A stretch of 64,000 bases of DNA from JANOYY01 sp043720395 (GTDB taxonomy: Bacteria; Actinomycetota; Acidimicrobiia; Acidimicrobiales; JANYDT01), in contig JAYSSR010000057.1 in assembly GCA_043720395.1 (NCBI GenBank), forward strand, positions 1 through 64,000. The letters run 5' to 3'. Positions 8,244-17,765 of this stretch are shown piece by piece. Every line of letters begins with the position of its first letter. Positions within the stretch are counted from its first letter, which is position 1. A model generated the notes under the pieces. The model did not search any database. It saw only the letters and a program-made list of their open reading frames with translations, and was not told the DNA's origin. Both the position numbers and the translations under genes were made by a program.

Positions 8244-11027
8244 TCAGCCGACGAGCCCGAGTTCGGCGAGCACCGATCGATGCTCAGCGCGTGCACGCTC
8301 GAGGTCAACCGAACGTCCGCCTTCGTCGAGCGCCCTGAGCAGCGTTGCCCAGAACGTGTCGTCGTAGCGGTCCGCCCGGAGGCCTTGGCGGCAGAGTGCC
8401 TCGGCGGCGCGCCAATCACACGACCTCGACGCCGATGCTGCGAGGTGATGCAACCCGTCCAGGTAGGCGCGCATCCGATCTGATCGTTCGAAAACGACCC
8501 AACTTGAAGGTCCTTCCTCGAGCAGAAGGTCCCCGGAATACAGCGAGACGACGGCCTGCGCGTCACCGTCGGCTGCTGATCGATCGGCTGCGTTCGTCGC
8601 GTTGCGCATTGCCGTGACGGCGGTATCGAACGCTCGGAGGTCCGTCGTCACGTTCCAGCCGACCCCTCCGAACTGGTACGCCTCCGCGTCGCGAGACACG
8701 ATCGACCCGATGCTGCCCAATTGATTGCGGATTGCGGAGATCGACACGTGGAGGCGTTTCCCGGCCGCCACCGGGTCGGCGTCCGGCCACATTGTTTCAA
8801 GAATCGTTTCTCGATGGACTGGTGAACCCGCATGCAACGCGAGAAGCCGAAGGATTGATCGAGCGCGCGGACGTAACCCGTCGAGCCCGACGGGGACGCC
8901 ATCGACGACGACCTCAAATGATCCGAACAGGCGCACGCCGATACGCGACGGCGAACGAGTCCCCAGGGGCTTGGTCGGAGCATCATCGTGTTGAAACATC
9001 GCTTCGCGGGCGCCGAGAAACAGCGTCAGTCGATGGGCGTCCGGGTCGTCGGTGCTGAAAACGGATGTGACGTGGCCATCCGTTGCACGGAGCAGGGCTG
9101 CGAGTCGCCCGGGTTGCAATGTCGCCCAGGCGAGTTCCGAACTGCGCTGCGCAGCGAGGACTCGGCCTTCTGCTGACGACGTGTCCCCGGAGCATCGGTC
9201 ATCGCAAAGGTACCTCGACGCGATCGCCCACACTGCGAGCGCGTCCGCCCCAAGCTCGCGAAACAACACCGAACACGTGGCCCAGTCGTTTGCGAGGGAA
9301 CCCAAGCCCTGCGTGGAAGCCTCGACAAGCAGCAAGGAAAGACGAGCGACGGCGGGGGACCAGCGGTCGGCGGCTCGCCGTGACTCCTCGTCGAGTCGCG
9401 AAAGCATCTCCTGCGGCGCGGCGTCGCCGGGCTGCGGAAAAGCGATCAGCAGCGACCTCAACAGCCGGGTGAGCCACCCCAGATGGTGGCGATCGGCGGC
9501 GTCGCGTAGCTGGACGAGTTCCTCGCAGGGATCGACCCCGTCGGCAATCCACCAAGCGATCGCGCCGAGCGCCGAGCCGACGATCGACTCGATTGCGCTG
9601 AGTGCTTCATGGTCGAGACCATCAAAGTGGAATGTGGCGAGGTCCACGTCTCCTTCGCACAACGCGGCGATTCCGACGACCAAGGAACCGAGCGCGGAAT
9701 TCCCTCCGACGTCGATCGGGCGGAACGCGAGGCAGGTCTGCGTTGCGCTGCGCGCTATCGAGAGCCACTCGGTCGGTTCGATCGGGCGGGGTTGGGGTTC
9801 CTCCCACCGGCGCAGTCGGTCTACCTCGCGAACGGCTGGATCGTGCACCTCGGAAGCTTGCGGGTCGGAGAGGAGGACGGACAGCTCAGCCATTGCGGTT
9901 GCCGGGCGGCCGGCTCTCATGAGCATTCGTGCCCGAGCCAGACGCAGGCGCGGATCGGAGAGCAAACCATCCGGAATGGCGTCCATCCACGGCCGGTCGG
10001 GCAATGCATGGAGGGTGGCAACGAGACGAGCCGCTTCGGGCTCGTTGCCGGCAACCGCGTAGGCGCGGATGGCGTCCGACGTCGCGTCGCGTTCCTCAAG
10101 CATGCGTCCCGCTCGCCCGTAGAGCTCCGACAGGGTCTCCGCATCCGTGGACGCCGCCAGTTCGCCTTCGAGAAACGAGCGGAATACGTCGTGGTATCGG
10201 TAGGTCCCGTCATCGCTTCGTGTCGTAAAGAGTTGAAGCTCGACGAGCCGGTCGAGGCACCGCTGACTGTCGATTCGGCCCAAGAAGCGATTGCAGACTG
10301 CTGGCTCCATCCGCCCCAGGACGCTCGAGCCGAGTGCGAACGACCGCAACACATCGGGGAGTCCGGCGAGGACATTGGCGCTGAGGTAGAGACGAACCGT
10401 TTCGAGCCTGCTTTGACGGAGTTGCTTGATCTGCCCGATACGGGCCGACTCCGATGACCGTCGGGTCGCGTGACGGTAGAGCTGCAGGGCGGCCGCCCAT
10501 CCTTCGGTCGCCGCCGCCAAAGCCATCAATTCGCTGGGGGGCAAGTGCAAGCGGTACACGCGCTGGAACAGCTCCTCGACCTCCCAGGAGCGGAAGCGAA
10601 GGTCGTCGGCCCCGATTTCGCAGAGGGACCCGTCGAGCCGGGACGGTTGCAGGTCTACGGGTGGCGCTGTGCGCCCGGCCAACAGGAGGCGAGTGGTCGA
10701 TTCGAGCCCGGCCACGATGGCGAGGAGATCTGCCAACGCGGGAGTGCCGTCGAGAAGATGGGCGTCGTCGACCACGATCAGTGCTTCAACGTCGCTCGGT
10801 CGGGGGCTCAGCTGACGGCGGATCTCCTCACGGATGGTTCCGATCGCGAGGTGTGAACCGGCGGACACAAGGGCCTTTGGGCCCTCGTGCCGGCGCGCCA
10901 CTTCTGCGCACAGAGTTGACTTCCCGAAACCCGCAGGTGCGACGATCGAGCAGATCCTCGTACCAGCGGTCAGCAGACCATGCAGTCGCGGTCTCGAAAG
11001 CCGTTCCGGCGAAGGAAAAGTGGTCAT
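8244..11027 (-). CDS. MalT-like ATPase regulator with C-terminal winged helix and BTAD domain
   Basis: A 927-residue transcription regulator. The N-terminus has a STAND/AAA-type ATPase with a Walker A variant APAGFGKST (residues 30-38, Ala in place of the first Gly, as in MalT/LAL proteins) and a Walker B IVVDD (83-87). A helical repeat-rich middle follows. The C-terminal 250 residues hold an OmpR-like winged helix (LFGSFEVVVDG, then GKRLHVSISAIRNQLG) and a BTAD tetratricopeptide-like domain. Classical SARPs carry winged helix and BTAD at the N-terminus, so this order is reversed. ATG 11027 starts the conserved part; a longer reading frame would run into dnaE. The gene ends only 6 nt from the convergent eCIS gene, and I infer it may control that locus, as large regulators of this kind occur beside actinobacterial eCIS genes. 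Confidence 0.88.
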   Translation of the reverse strand: MTTFPSPERLSRPRLHGLLTAGTRICSIVAPAGFGKSTLCAEVARRHEGPKALVSAGSHLAIGTIREEIRRQLSPRPSDVEALIVVDDAHLLDGTPALADLLAIVAGLESTTRLLLAGRTAPPVDLQPSRLDGSLCEIGADDLRFRSWEVEELFQRVYRLHLPPSELMALAAATEGWAAALQLYRHATRRSSESARIGQIKQLRQSRLETVRLYLSANVLAGLPDVLRSFALGSSVLGRMEPAVCNRFLGRIDSQRCLDRLVELQLFTTRSDDGTYRYHDVFRSFLEGELAASTDAETLSELYGRAGRMLEERDATSDAIRAYAVAGNEPEAARLVATLHALPDRPWMDAIPDGLLSDPRLRLARARMLMRAGRPATAMAELSVLLSDPQASEVHDPAVREVDRLRRWEEPQPRPIEPTEWLSIARSATQTCLAFRPIDVGGNSALGSLVVGIAALCEGDVDLATFHFDGLDHEALSAIESIVGSALGAIAWWIADGVDPCEELVQLRDAADRHHLGWLTRLLRSLLIAFPQPGDAAPQEMLSRLDEESRRAADRWSPAVARLSLLLVEASTQGLGSLANDWATCSVLFRELGADALAVWAIASRYLCDDRCSGDTSSAEGRVLAAQRSSELAWATLQPGRLAALLRATDGHVTSVFSTDDPDAHRLTLFLGAREAMFQHDDAPTKPLGTRSPSRIGVRLFGSFEVVVDGVPVGLDGLRPRARSILRLLALHAGSPVHRETILETMWPDADPVAAGKRLHVSISAIRNQLGSIGSIVSRDAEAYQFGGVGWNVTTDLRAFDTAVTAMRNATNAADRSAADGDAQAVVSLYSGDLLLEEGPSSWVVFERSDRMRAYLDGLHHLAASASRSCDWRAAEALCRQGLRADRYDDTFWATLLRALDEGGRSVDLERARAEHRSVLAELGLVG

Positions 11028-11271
11028 GGCCGAGCCGGTGAGCCTCTTAGGCAGGACATTCGACCCCTCGGCATCGTGACGGTATACGCACCGATGCGCA
11101 GCCGCATCCGTGAATACTGATTTCTGCGAATGACTCTCCGGGAAATTTACCCACCACTGATCCAGCGATGCAATTGTGCGCGGTGCTGGGTTGAGCGCCA
11201 CATTGCTGGGTCCGTCGAACCGACCCGCCTGTGCAGCACCTGCGAGGCCGCGGTAGGTTCGCGGTCCCGGA

Positions 11272-11291
11272 GAATCACGCCGCTGTGATTC
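11272..11291. promoter_or_regulatory. Short inverted repeat just upstream of dnaE
   Basis: GAATCAC and GTGATTC form a perfect 7-bp inverted repeat with a 6-nt loop, ending 19 nt before the dnaE ATG. It could be an operator or a leader hairpin. No convincing sigma-70-like promoter was found in the 283-nt gap between the divergent regulator gene and dnaE, so its role is unknown. Confidence 0.3.
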
Positions 11292-11310
11292 CCGCAGGCA
11301 CAACCCCGCC

Positions 11311-14300
11311 ATGGCTTCCTCGTTCACCCACCTCCACCTGCACACCGAGTACTCGATGCTCGACGGTGCGGCGCGCATCGACGATGTTGTGGCGGCGGCC
11401 CGCGCCGATGGGCAGCCCGCGATCGGGATCACCGATCACGGGAACATGTACGGGGTTCTCGACTTCTACAAGGCCGCCCGCAAGCACGGCATCAAGCCGA
11501 TCATCGGCACTGAGGCGTACATGGCGGGGGAGAGCCGCACGGAGCGTCCGGCCCGTCGAGGCAGGCTCGACGACGGCGACCAGGGCGAGGGCGAGAAGCT
11601 CTACTACCACCTGACGCTGCTGGCGGAGACCACGCAGGGCTATCGCAACCTCATGAAGCTGTCGAGCCTCGCCTACCTGGAGGGTTACTACTACAAGCCC
11701 CGCCTCGATTGGGAGCTGCTCGACCGCTACCACGAGGGCATCATCGCCACCACCGGGTGCCTCGGCGGTCAGGTCCTCCAGGCGCTGATGGCCGGCGACG
11801 AAGCCGGAGCGCTCCGTAAGGCCGCCCGACTCCAGGACATCTTCGGACGCGACAACCTGTTTGTGGAGATCCAGGACCACGGGATCAAGGCCCAGCACGA
11901 GACGAACCCACAGCTGATCGAGATCGCCAAGAAGATCAAGGCACCTCTCCTTGCCACGAACGACAGCCACTACACGAACCGCGAGGATCACCTCTCCCAC
12001 GACGCGTTGTTGTGTGTACAGACCGGTGCCCTCATCAGCGATCCGAAGCGCTTCAAGTTCGAGGGCGACCAGCACTACCTGAAGTCCGCCGTCGAGATGC
12101 GCCACCTCTTCCGGCACTGGGAATCGAGCTGCGACAACACGCTGTGGATCGCGGAGCGAGCCGCCGTCGAGATCGAGTTCGGACGCACCGAACTGCCCGA
12201 GTTCCCGCTGCCGATGCCGTTTGAGAACGACCGCGACTATCTCCGCCACCTCGTCTACGAAGGGGCGAGCGTCCGGTACCCGATGCCGCTCGCGGACAAC
12301 GTCGTTGAACGCATCGACTTCGAGCTCAACGTCATCGACAACATGGGTTTCAACGCCTACTTCCTCGTGGTGTGGGATCTCATCAAGTACGCGAAGGACC
12401 GCAAGATCCGTGTCGGCCCCGGGCGCGGTAGCGCGGCCGGTAGCGCGGTGTCGTACTGCCTGCGCATCGTCGATCTTGATCCGATCCGCTACGACCTCCT
12501 GTTCGAGCGGTTCCTGAATCCGGGCCGCAAGCAGATGCCCGACATCGACATGGACTTCGACGATCGCTATCGCGGCGACATGATCAAGTACGCGAGCGAG
12601 AAGTACGGCTGGGACAAGGTCGCCCAGATCGTCACGTTCTCCACGATCAAGGCCCGGGCTGCGGTCCGAGACGCCGCACGCGTGCTCGGCCAGCCCTACG
12701 GGCTCGGCGATCGTGTAGCCAAGGCGATGCCGCCGCTCGTGATGGGTCGAGACACGCCATTGTATGCGTGCTTAGCACCTCATCCGAAGTACGAAGAGGG
12801 CTACAAGATGGCGGCCGACCTCCGCCAGATGTACGAGACGGACCCCGACGTGAAGCAGATCGTCGACGTCGCAAAGGGCCTCGAAGGGCTGCGGCGACAG
12901 GACGGCATCCACGCGGCGGCTGTCGTGATCACCCGCCTCCCGCTCACCGAGTATCTGCCGATCCAGCGCAAGCCCGAGCCGGGCGGCAAGATGGAGGACG
13001 CGCCGATCGTCACGCAATACGAGATGCACGGTGTCGAAGAGCTGGGCCTGCTCAAGATGGACTTCCTCGGCCTGCGCAACCTCAGCGTCATCGACCGGGC
13101 GCTGGAGCTCATCGAGGCGAGCACCGGCATCGTGCTCGACATCGACAACGTCGACCTGACCGACGAGAAGACCTTCGAGATGCTGCGGCGCGGCGACTCG
13201 ATCGGTGTGTTCCAGCTCGAAGGTGGACCGATGCGTCAGCTGATGCGCAGCCTTGAGCCGACTTCGTTCAACGACGTTGCGGCGCTCGTGGCGCTGTACC
13301 GGCCGGGCCCGATGGCGGCCAACATGCACAACGATTACGCGGATCGCAAGACCGGCCGCAAGACGGTCGAGTTCTTCCACCCCGACGCCGAGGACGTGCT
13401 CGGCGACACCTACGGCCTGATGATCTATCAGGAGTCGATGATGCGGGTCGCCCAGAAGTTCGCGGGCTATTCGTTGGAGGAGGCCGACAACCTTCGCAAG
13501 GCGGCGGGCAAGAAGATCCGCGAGGTCATGGCGAAGGAGCGTGACAAGTTCGAGGTCGGCTGCGAGACCACCGGCTACGGACGCCCCCTCGGCAAGAAGA
13601 TCTTCGACATCATCGAGCCGTTCGCCGACTACGCGTTCAACAAGAGCCACAGCTTCGGGTACGGCTTCGTCAGCTACCAGACCGCGTATCTGAAGGCGAA
13701 CTTCCCGGCCGAATATCTGTCCGCGCTCCTCACGAGTTCACGCGACGACAAGGACAAGACGGCCGTCTACCTCGCCGAGTGTCGCAACATCGGCATCACG
13801 GTGCGTCCGCCCGACGTGAACAACTCGCTGAGCGATTTCGCGTCCACAGTCATCGACGCTGCCCCGACGATCTTGTTCGGCATGTCGGCCGTGCGCAACG
13901 TCGGAGAAGGCCTTGTGGGGCTGGTCGTGAAGGAACGCGAGGCCAACGGGCCGTACACCGACTTCCTCGACTTCTGCTTTCGCTCTGAGCCGAACGTGCT
14001 CAACAAGCGTGCGGTCGAGTCGCTGATCAAGGGTGGTGGATTCGATTCGCTCGGCCATACGCGTCGCTCGTTGATGCTTGTTCACGAGGCGATCATCGAC
14101 TTGGCGGTGCAGGAGTACCGCGACCGCAACGCCGATCAGATGTCGATGTTCGACCTCCTGATGAGCGACGCGGGAGATGGCGCGGGGGGAGCGATGCAGG
14201 GCAGCAGGCGTGCCGACGCGGAGCGTCTGCTCGCGGGCATCGTCAACGGTGCCGATGGGGGAGAGTGGCCGAAGGAGGAGCGTCTGCGCTTCGAGAAGGA

Positions 14301-14928
14301 GATGCTCGGCCTGTACGTGAGCGACCATCCGCTGCTCGGGGCAATGGCCGCGCTGCGCCGGGCGACGGACTGCACGATCAGTGAGCTGCGCGACGGCACC
14401 GTCACCATGGGCGGGCGCGGCGGTGGCCCGGACGGTCGCGAGGGCGGCGGCATGAAGACCGTCGGCGGCGTCATCACGGGACTGACGCGCAAGTACACGA
14501 AGAAGGGCGACCTCATGGCCGTCTTCACGCTGGAGGATCTCGAATCGGCGATCGAGGTGATGGTGTTCCCGAAGACCATGATCGACGTGGGCCACCTGCT
14601 GCGCGACGACGCAATCGTGGCGATCCGTGCCCGCATCGACGACCGCGACGACGTTCCGAAGCTCATCGCGATGGACGTGAAGCGCCTCGAGATCAACCTC
14701 GACGGCGGCGGTCCACCCGTGCGCATCCTGCTCCCGGACCGTGGCCTGAAGCCGGCGGTGCTCGATGAGCTGCGAGAAATCCTCCGCCGGCACCCTGGCG
14801 ACTCCGAGGTCTTCCTCCACTTCGGACGCCAGGTGTTGCGCCTTCCCGGCGACTTCTTCGTCGCACCGACGACCATGCTGTTCTCGGAGCTGCGAGTTCT
14901 CCTCGGCCCAGACGCCGTCATCGCCTGA
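11311..14928 (+). CDS. dnaE: DNA polymerase III alpha subunit
   Basis: A 1205-residue replicative polymerase, close to the usual length of the DnaE1 class. The N-terminal PHP domain begins with HLHLHTEYS (H7, H9, H11) and continues with GITDHGN. The family C polymerase active site is present: PDIDMDF with D411 and D413, and KMDFLGLRNL with D584. Downstream are the helix-hairpin-helix and the OB-fold region (VGGVITGLTRKYTKKG) that contacts single-stranded DNA. All expected catalytic acids are retained, so the enzyme should be active in the chromosomal replisome. It stands alone, divergent from the regulator gene and not in an obvious operon. DnaE2 is excluded by the full PHP and C-terminal regions and the absence of imuA/imuB neighbours. 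Confidence 0.98.
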   Translation: MASSFTHLHLHTEYSMLDGAARIDDVVAAARADGQPAIGITDHGNMYGVLDFYKAARKHGIKPIIGTEAYMAGESRTERPARRGRLDDGDQGEGEKLYYHLTLLAETTQGYRNLMKLSSLAYLEGYYYKPRLDWELLDRYHEGIIATTGCLGGQVLQALMAGDEAGALRKAARLQDIFGRDNLFVEIQDHGIKAQHETNPQLIEIAKKIKAPLLATNDSHYTNREDHLSHDALLCVQTGALISDPKRFKFEGDQHYLKSAVEMRHLFRHWESSCDNTLWIAERAAVEIEFGRTELPEFPLPMPFENDRDYLRHLVYEGASVRYPMPLADNVVERIDFELNVIDNMGFNAYFLVVWDLIKYAKDRKIRVGPGRGSAAGSAVSYCLRIVDLDPIRYDLLFERFLNPGRKQMPDIDMDFDDRYRGDMIKYASEKYGWDKVAQIVTFSTIKARAAVRDAARVLGQPYGLGDRVAKAMPPLVMGRDTPLYACLAPHPKYEEGYKMAADLRQMYETDPDVKQIVDVAKGLEGLRRQDGIHAAAVVITRLPLTEYLPIQRKPEPGGKMEDAPIVTQYEMHGVEELGLLKMDFLGLRNLSVIDRALELIEASTGIVLDIDNVDLTDEKTFEMLRRGDSIGVFQLEGGPMRQLMRSLEPTSFNDVAALVALYRPGPMAANMHNDYADRKTGRKTVEFFHPDAEDVLGDTYGLMIYQESMMRVAQKFAGYSLEEADNLRKAAGKKIREVMAKERDKFEVGCETTGYGRPLGKKIFDIIEPFADYAFNKSHSFGYGFVSYQTAYLKANFPAEYLSALLTSSRDDKDKTAVYLAECRNIGITVRPPDVNNSLSDFASTVIDAAPTILFGMSAVRNVGEGLVGLVVKEREANGPYTDFLDFCFRSEPNVLNKRAVESLIKGGGFDSLGHTRRSLMLVHEAIIDLAVQEYRDRNADQMSMFDLLMSDAGDGAGGAMQGSRRADAERLLAGIVNGADGGEWPKEERLRFEKEMLGLYVSDHPLLGAMAALRRATDCTISELRDGTVTMGGRGGGPDGREGGGMKTVGGVITGLTRKYTKKGDLMAVFTLEDLESAIEVMVFPKTMIDVGHLLRDDAIVAIRARIDDRDDVPKLIAMDVKRLEINLDGGGPPVRILLPDRGLKPAVLDELREILRRHPGDSEVFLHFGRQVLRLPGDFFVAPTTMLFSELRVLLGPDAVIA

Positions 14929-14977
14929 AACCAGCCGTTCCGTGTCCAAGAGTGCCGCGTGGTCGCGGTTTGTTCCT

Positions 14978-15052
14978 TCGCGGTACATCCGGTGCGATTG
15001 AGGTGCACTTGGCGCGCCAGAACGCACCGCGAAAGCACCGGATGTACCGCGA
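14978..15052. repeat. 18-bp perfect inverted repeat after dnaE
   Basis: Arms TCGCGGTACATCCGGTGC (14978-14995) and its exact complement (15035-15052) flank a 39-nt loop. It lies 50 nt after the dnaE stop and 77 nt before the next gene. A stem this long could end dnaE transcription, but there is no U-tract, so a repetitive extragenic palindrome or a regulator site is equally possible. Confidence 0.65.
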
Positions 15053-15128
15053 CACGGTGGGTTACCCCTACGTCTCAAGGAGCGTGTCCGGTTCGTCGAT
15101 CACTACCCGGTCTCGCGAAAGCCATTGC

Positions 15129-15359
15129 ATGCCTCTCTCCCCCCTCCTTTCTCCAGCGGTTTTTGTGGTCGCCGCGATTCCGTTTCGGGACCCGATCGGA
15201 AAGTTTCTCTTTCTCTCGATGATGATCTCCATCGTGGTGATCCCGACACGTCTGTCCAAGGGCGACATGCGCAGGGGTCCGAGACGGGCCGTGTTCGTTT
15301 ACCTCATCGCCTGTGTGGCCTATTACGGCCTACTTCGCGTCGTCATACCGAGAGTCTGA
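15129..15359 (+). CDS. Small membrane protein at the head of exopolysaccharide cluster 1
   Basis: A 76-residue protein with two hydrophobic segments (from LSPAVFVVAAIP through FLFLSMMISIVVIP, and FVYLIACVAYYGLL) joined by a basic loop (KGDMRRGPRR), so it is likely an inner-membrane protein. No family is recognised. The ATG at 15129 has only a weak ribosome site. The stop is 4 nt before the ATG of the O-antigen ligase-like gene, so coupled translation with that gene is likely; a small partner of the polymerase is one possibility. Confidence 0.6.
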   Translation: MPLSPLLSPAVFVVAAIPFRDPIGKFLFLSMMISIVVIPTRLSKGDMRRGPRRAVFVYLIACVAYYGLLRVVIPRV

Positions 15360-15363
15360 TCCC

Positions 15364-16959
15364 ATGACGGCCCTAACCGAACCATTTCGCGGCCGAATCG
15401 GCGTAGCCGCTGAGCGCATGTCGCGACGTGGTCTCGCTCAAAAGATGGTTCGACGACAACTCTGGTGGGTCGCCGGGCTGGCATTCGTATTCGCCAGTGT
15501 TCTCGCCACGCTGAGCGGCAACCCGATCATCGTGATCGCTCCGACGTTGGTGATCTTGCTGAGCTGGGCCGCGTTCGCTCTCCCGCTCGATTCCGTGACG
15601 CCGACGGTCGTGTTCGTCTTGGTGTCGCTCAACGCACCGTCGAACAATCCGGGCGACAAAGTCTTCAACTTCTTTCTGAACCCATTCGGTTCGCTTCTCT
15701 ACAAGAACTTGCCCACGAAGTTCGCCGTCGCAGACGTGATCATCCTGCTGCTCGCGTTCCGGGCAGTGACGGTGATCTTGCTCAGCGACGCTGGTCTGGG
15801 AGTTGATCGACGCCCGCCAAAGCCCTTCGCTCAGGCATGTCTCATCGCGGTGATGGCGATTGTGGGCTGTGAAGTGTGGGGTGTTTTACTCGGAGGCGGC
15901 GATTTCAAGAATTCCCTCTGGCAGCTACGCGTCCCGCTTCTCGTGCCGTGTCTCGCACTCGCTGTCTCCGTGGCAGCAACGGACAAGGGGATCCGCCGCA
16001 TCCGGCTCGCGCTCCTGGCGGCCGGCGTCTTGAAGGCAATCGAGGCGATCTACGCCTACTGGATCGCGGGATTGCGCCAGTCGTCGGCAATTTTCGTGAC
16101 GCAGCACGCCGATTCGGTGCTGTGGGCCGTCTGCGTGGCGATCCTCTGCAGCGAGTGGCTCGAAGAACGCCGGGAGAACGATCGCCGCCGCCTGCTCGTA
16201 CTCCTGCCCCTCTATGGGCTCGCGATGGTCGCGAATAATCGACGAACCGTTTGGGTGGCGATTGGTGCCGGGTTGTTCTTTATCGTGGCGACCGCCCATC
16301 GGCCGGTAAAGCGTCAGCTCGTGAAGCTGCTCGTCGTCACGTGGCCGTTGATCGTCATATATGTGGTGCTCGGCCTTTCTTCAGGTTCGGCCGTATTCAG
16401 GCCGGTACAAATGGTGCAAAGCGTGTTGTTTCAAGAAGACGCCTCCTCCAGTACGCGAGACATCGAGAACTATAACCTGCTGGTGACGTTGCGACAGCGT
16501 CCGCTGGTCGGGTGGGGTTTCGGACACAAGTACATCGAAGTCGTGCAGGCGTACGACATCTCGAAGGGCTTTGCCCAGTACCGGTACCTGCCGCACAACA
16601 GCTTCCTTGGGTTTTGGGCCTTCAACGGATTGATCGGGGCCGGTGCCTTTTTCCTGCTGCCTGTCGTCGGAGTCTTCTACCTCGTGTCGGCTCGCCGCAC
16701 GAGTCTTGTGGCGTCCAGGAGGGCCGCTGCGACATGGTCGGTGTGTGCGGTAATCGCCTACCTCGTGCAAGCGTGGTCTGACCTGGCGCTTCAGGACTGG
16801 ACGCCGATGGTCTGTCTTGGACTCGCGCTCGGAATCGGCGGCGCGCTTGGCCGGTCCGTGATCGCGGAAGGTGAGCCGGAATCCAATCGTCCCGCCCTCG
16901 ATTACGTCGACCTGGACGACGAAGCGGCACCGCCGATCGCGCGGCCGCACGGAGGGTGA
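15364..16959 (+). CDS. O-antigen ligase/polymerase-like membrane protein
   Basis: 531 residues with about ten to twelve hydrophobic segments and a larger extracytoplasmic loop after residue 350 containing the pattern RPLVGWGFGHKY, as in the Wzy_C family (O-antigen ligases and polymerases). Those enzymes join lipid-linked repeat units or transfer glycan chains at the outer face of the membrane. The ATG at 15364 was preferred to an earlier in-frame start that overlaps the small membrane gene. In this cluster, together with a Wzz-like protein and an initiating transferase, a Wzy-type polymerase role is the best guess; ligase activity toward a cell-wall acceptor is the alternative. Confidence 0.82.
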   Translation: MTALTEPFRGRIGVAAERMSRRGLAQKMVRRQLWWVAGLAFVFASVLATLSGNPIIVIAPTLVILLSWAAFALPLDSVTPTVVFVLVSLNAPSNNPGDKVFNFFLNPFGSLLYKNLPTKFAVADVIILLLAFRAVTVILLSDAGLGVDRRPPKPFAQACLIAVMAIVGCEVWGVLLGGGDFKNSLWQLRVPLLVPCLALAVSVAATDKGIRRIRLALLAAGVLKAIEAIYAYWIAGLRQSSAIFVTQHADSVLWAVCVAILCSEWLEERRENDRRRLLVLLPLYGLAMVANNRRTVWVAIGAGLFFIVATAHRPVKRQLVKLLVVTWPLIVIYVVLGLSSGSAVFRPVQMVQSVLFQEDASSSTRDIENYNLLVTLRQRPLVGWGFGHKYIEVVQAYDISKGFAQYRYLPHNSFLGFWAFNGLIGAGAFFLLPVVGVFYLVSARRTSLVASRRAAATWSVCAVIAYLVQAWSDLALQDWTPMVCLGLALGIGGALGRSVIAEGEPESNRPALDYVDLDDEAAPPIARPHGG

Positions 16960-17022
16960 AGAGGTCGGCTGAACCGAGTAAACTGTTTTCTGGCCAAGAG
17001 CCGGAAAGTGGGAGACACGAAA

Positions 17023-17694
17023 ATGGATGTCGAGACCAAGGACTGCACCGCCCTCTCGGATGCCGAACTCGGCGAAATGGCGGACATGTGTACGAACGGG
17101 CCCGCCGGCTTTGATATCGGTCTGCTGTCGAAGCACCGTGACCTCTGGGTCCTGATTACACAGGTGCGCGAGGCCGGCAAGTTGCAGGCGTTCAGTTTTT
17201 GCACGCTGGAGAGAATCGGGGGCACACCGGCCATGTTGATCGGCCTGGCCTCAGTGCGACGCAATGCGAAACGTGATGCCGCCTTGAAGCACACGGTCTA
17301 TGACCAGCTTCGACGCTCCCTGTTGGCGTTTCCCGACGAGGACGTGCTCGTGGGCACGCGGATGATTGACGCCGCCGCATTTGCTGCGTTTAAGGGTCTC
17401 GAAGACGTCGTCCCGCGACCGGACCACAAGCCGAGCGGTGAAGAGCGTGCATGGAGTCGCCGCCTGGCCAAGCGCTTTGGTGCAGAACATCGTGTCGATG
17501 ATCGTGCGTTCACTATCAAAGGAGATGGCGCGCCGTCCGCTTCCCTTGACTTCGAGGCTGCCAAGGCCGAGACCGTGAAAGACGACGTTCGTGCGTTCTT
17601 TGCCACGCTCGACCGGGAAAATGGCGACGTCGTTGTTGCCTTCGGCTGGGCCATGGCAGAGGACCTCGCTGCGCGCGTCGCATCCGGTAAATAG
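17023..17694 (+). CDS. Uncharacterised cytoplasmic protein, possibly GNAT-like
   Basis: A 223-residue soluble protein with no signal peptide or membrane span. The N-terminal half (LSDAELGEMAD, then LWVLITQV and SFCTLERIGGTPAMLIGLASV) has the strand-helix alternation seen in N-acetyltransferase folds, but no acetyl-CoA binding motif is clear, so the assignment is tentative. The ATG at 17023 is preceded by GGGAG at a good distance; a GTG five codons earlier is possible. It follows the polymerase-like gene by 63 nt and converges on a minus-strand gene 71 nt further on. The role in polysaccharide synthesis, if any, is unknown. Confidence 0.72.
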   Translation: MDVETKDCTALSDAELGEMADMCTNGPAGFDIGLLSKHRDLWVLITQVREAGKLQAFSFCTLERIGGTPAMLIGLASVRRNAKRDAALKHTVYDQLRRSLLAFPDEDVLVGTRMIDAAAFAAFKGLEDVVPRPDHKPSGEERAWSRRLAKRFGAEHRVDDRAFTIKGDGAPSASLDFEAAKAETVKDDVRAFFATLDRENGDVVVAFGWAMAEDLAARVASGK

Positions 17695-17765
17695 CCCTTT
17701 CCCGAATGGGCATTGCCTGACGGTGTCCTCAATTCAGATCGCTTCGTTCGAATGGGGACCCGCGG

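Noticed and set aside
12772..15078. Two long antisense open frames opposite dnaE (292 and 446 codons).
   Set aside because: They mirror the high third-position GC of dnaE, have no family motifs and no ribosome sites; typical of GC-rich genomes.
17695..17765. Convergent gap considered as an intrinsic bidirectional terminator.
   Set aside because: Only a 4-bp GCCC/GGGC stem is possible and no T-tract follows on either strand.
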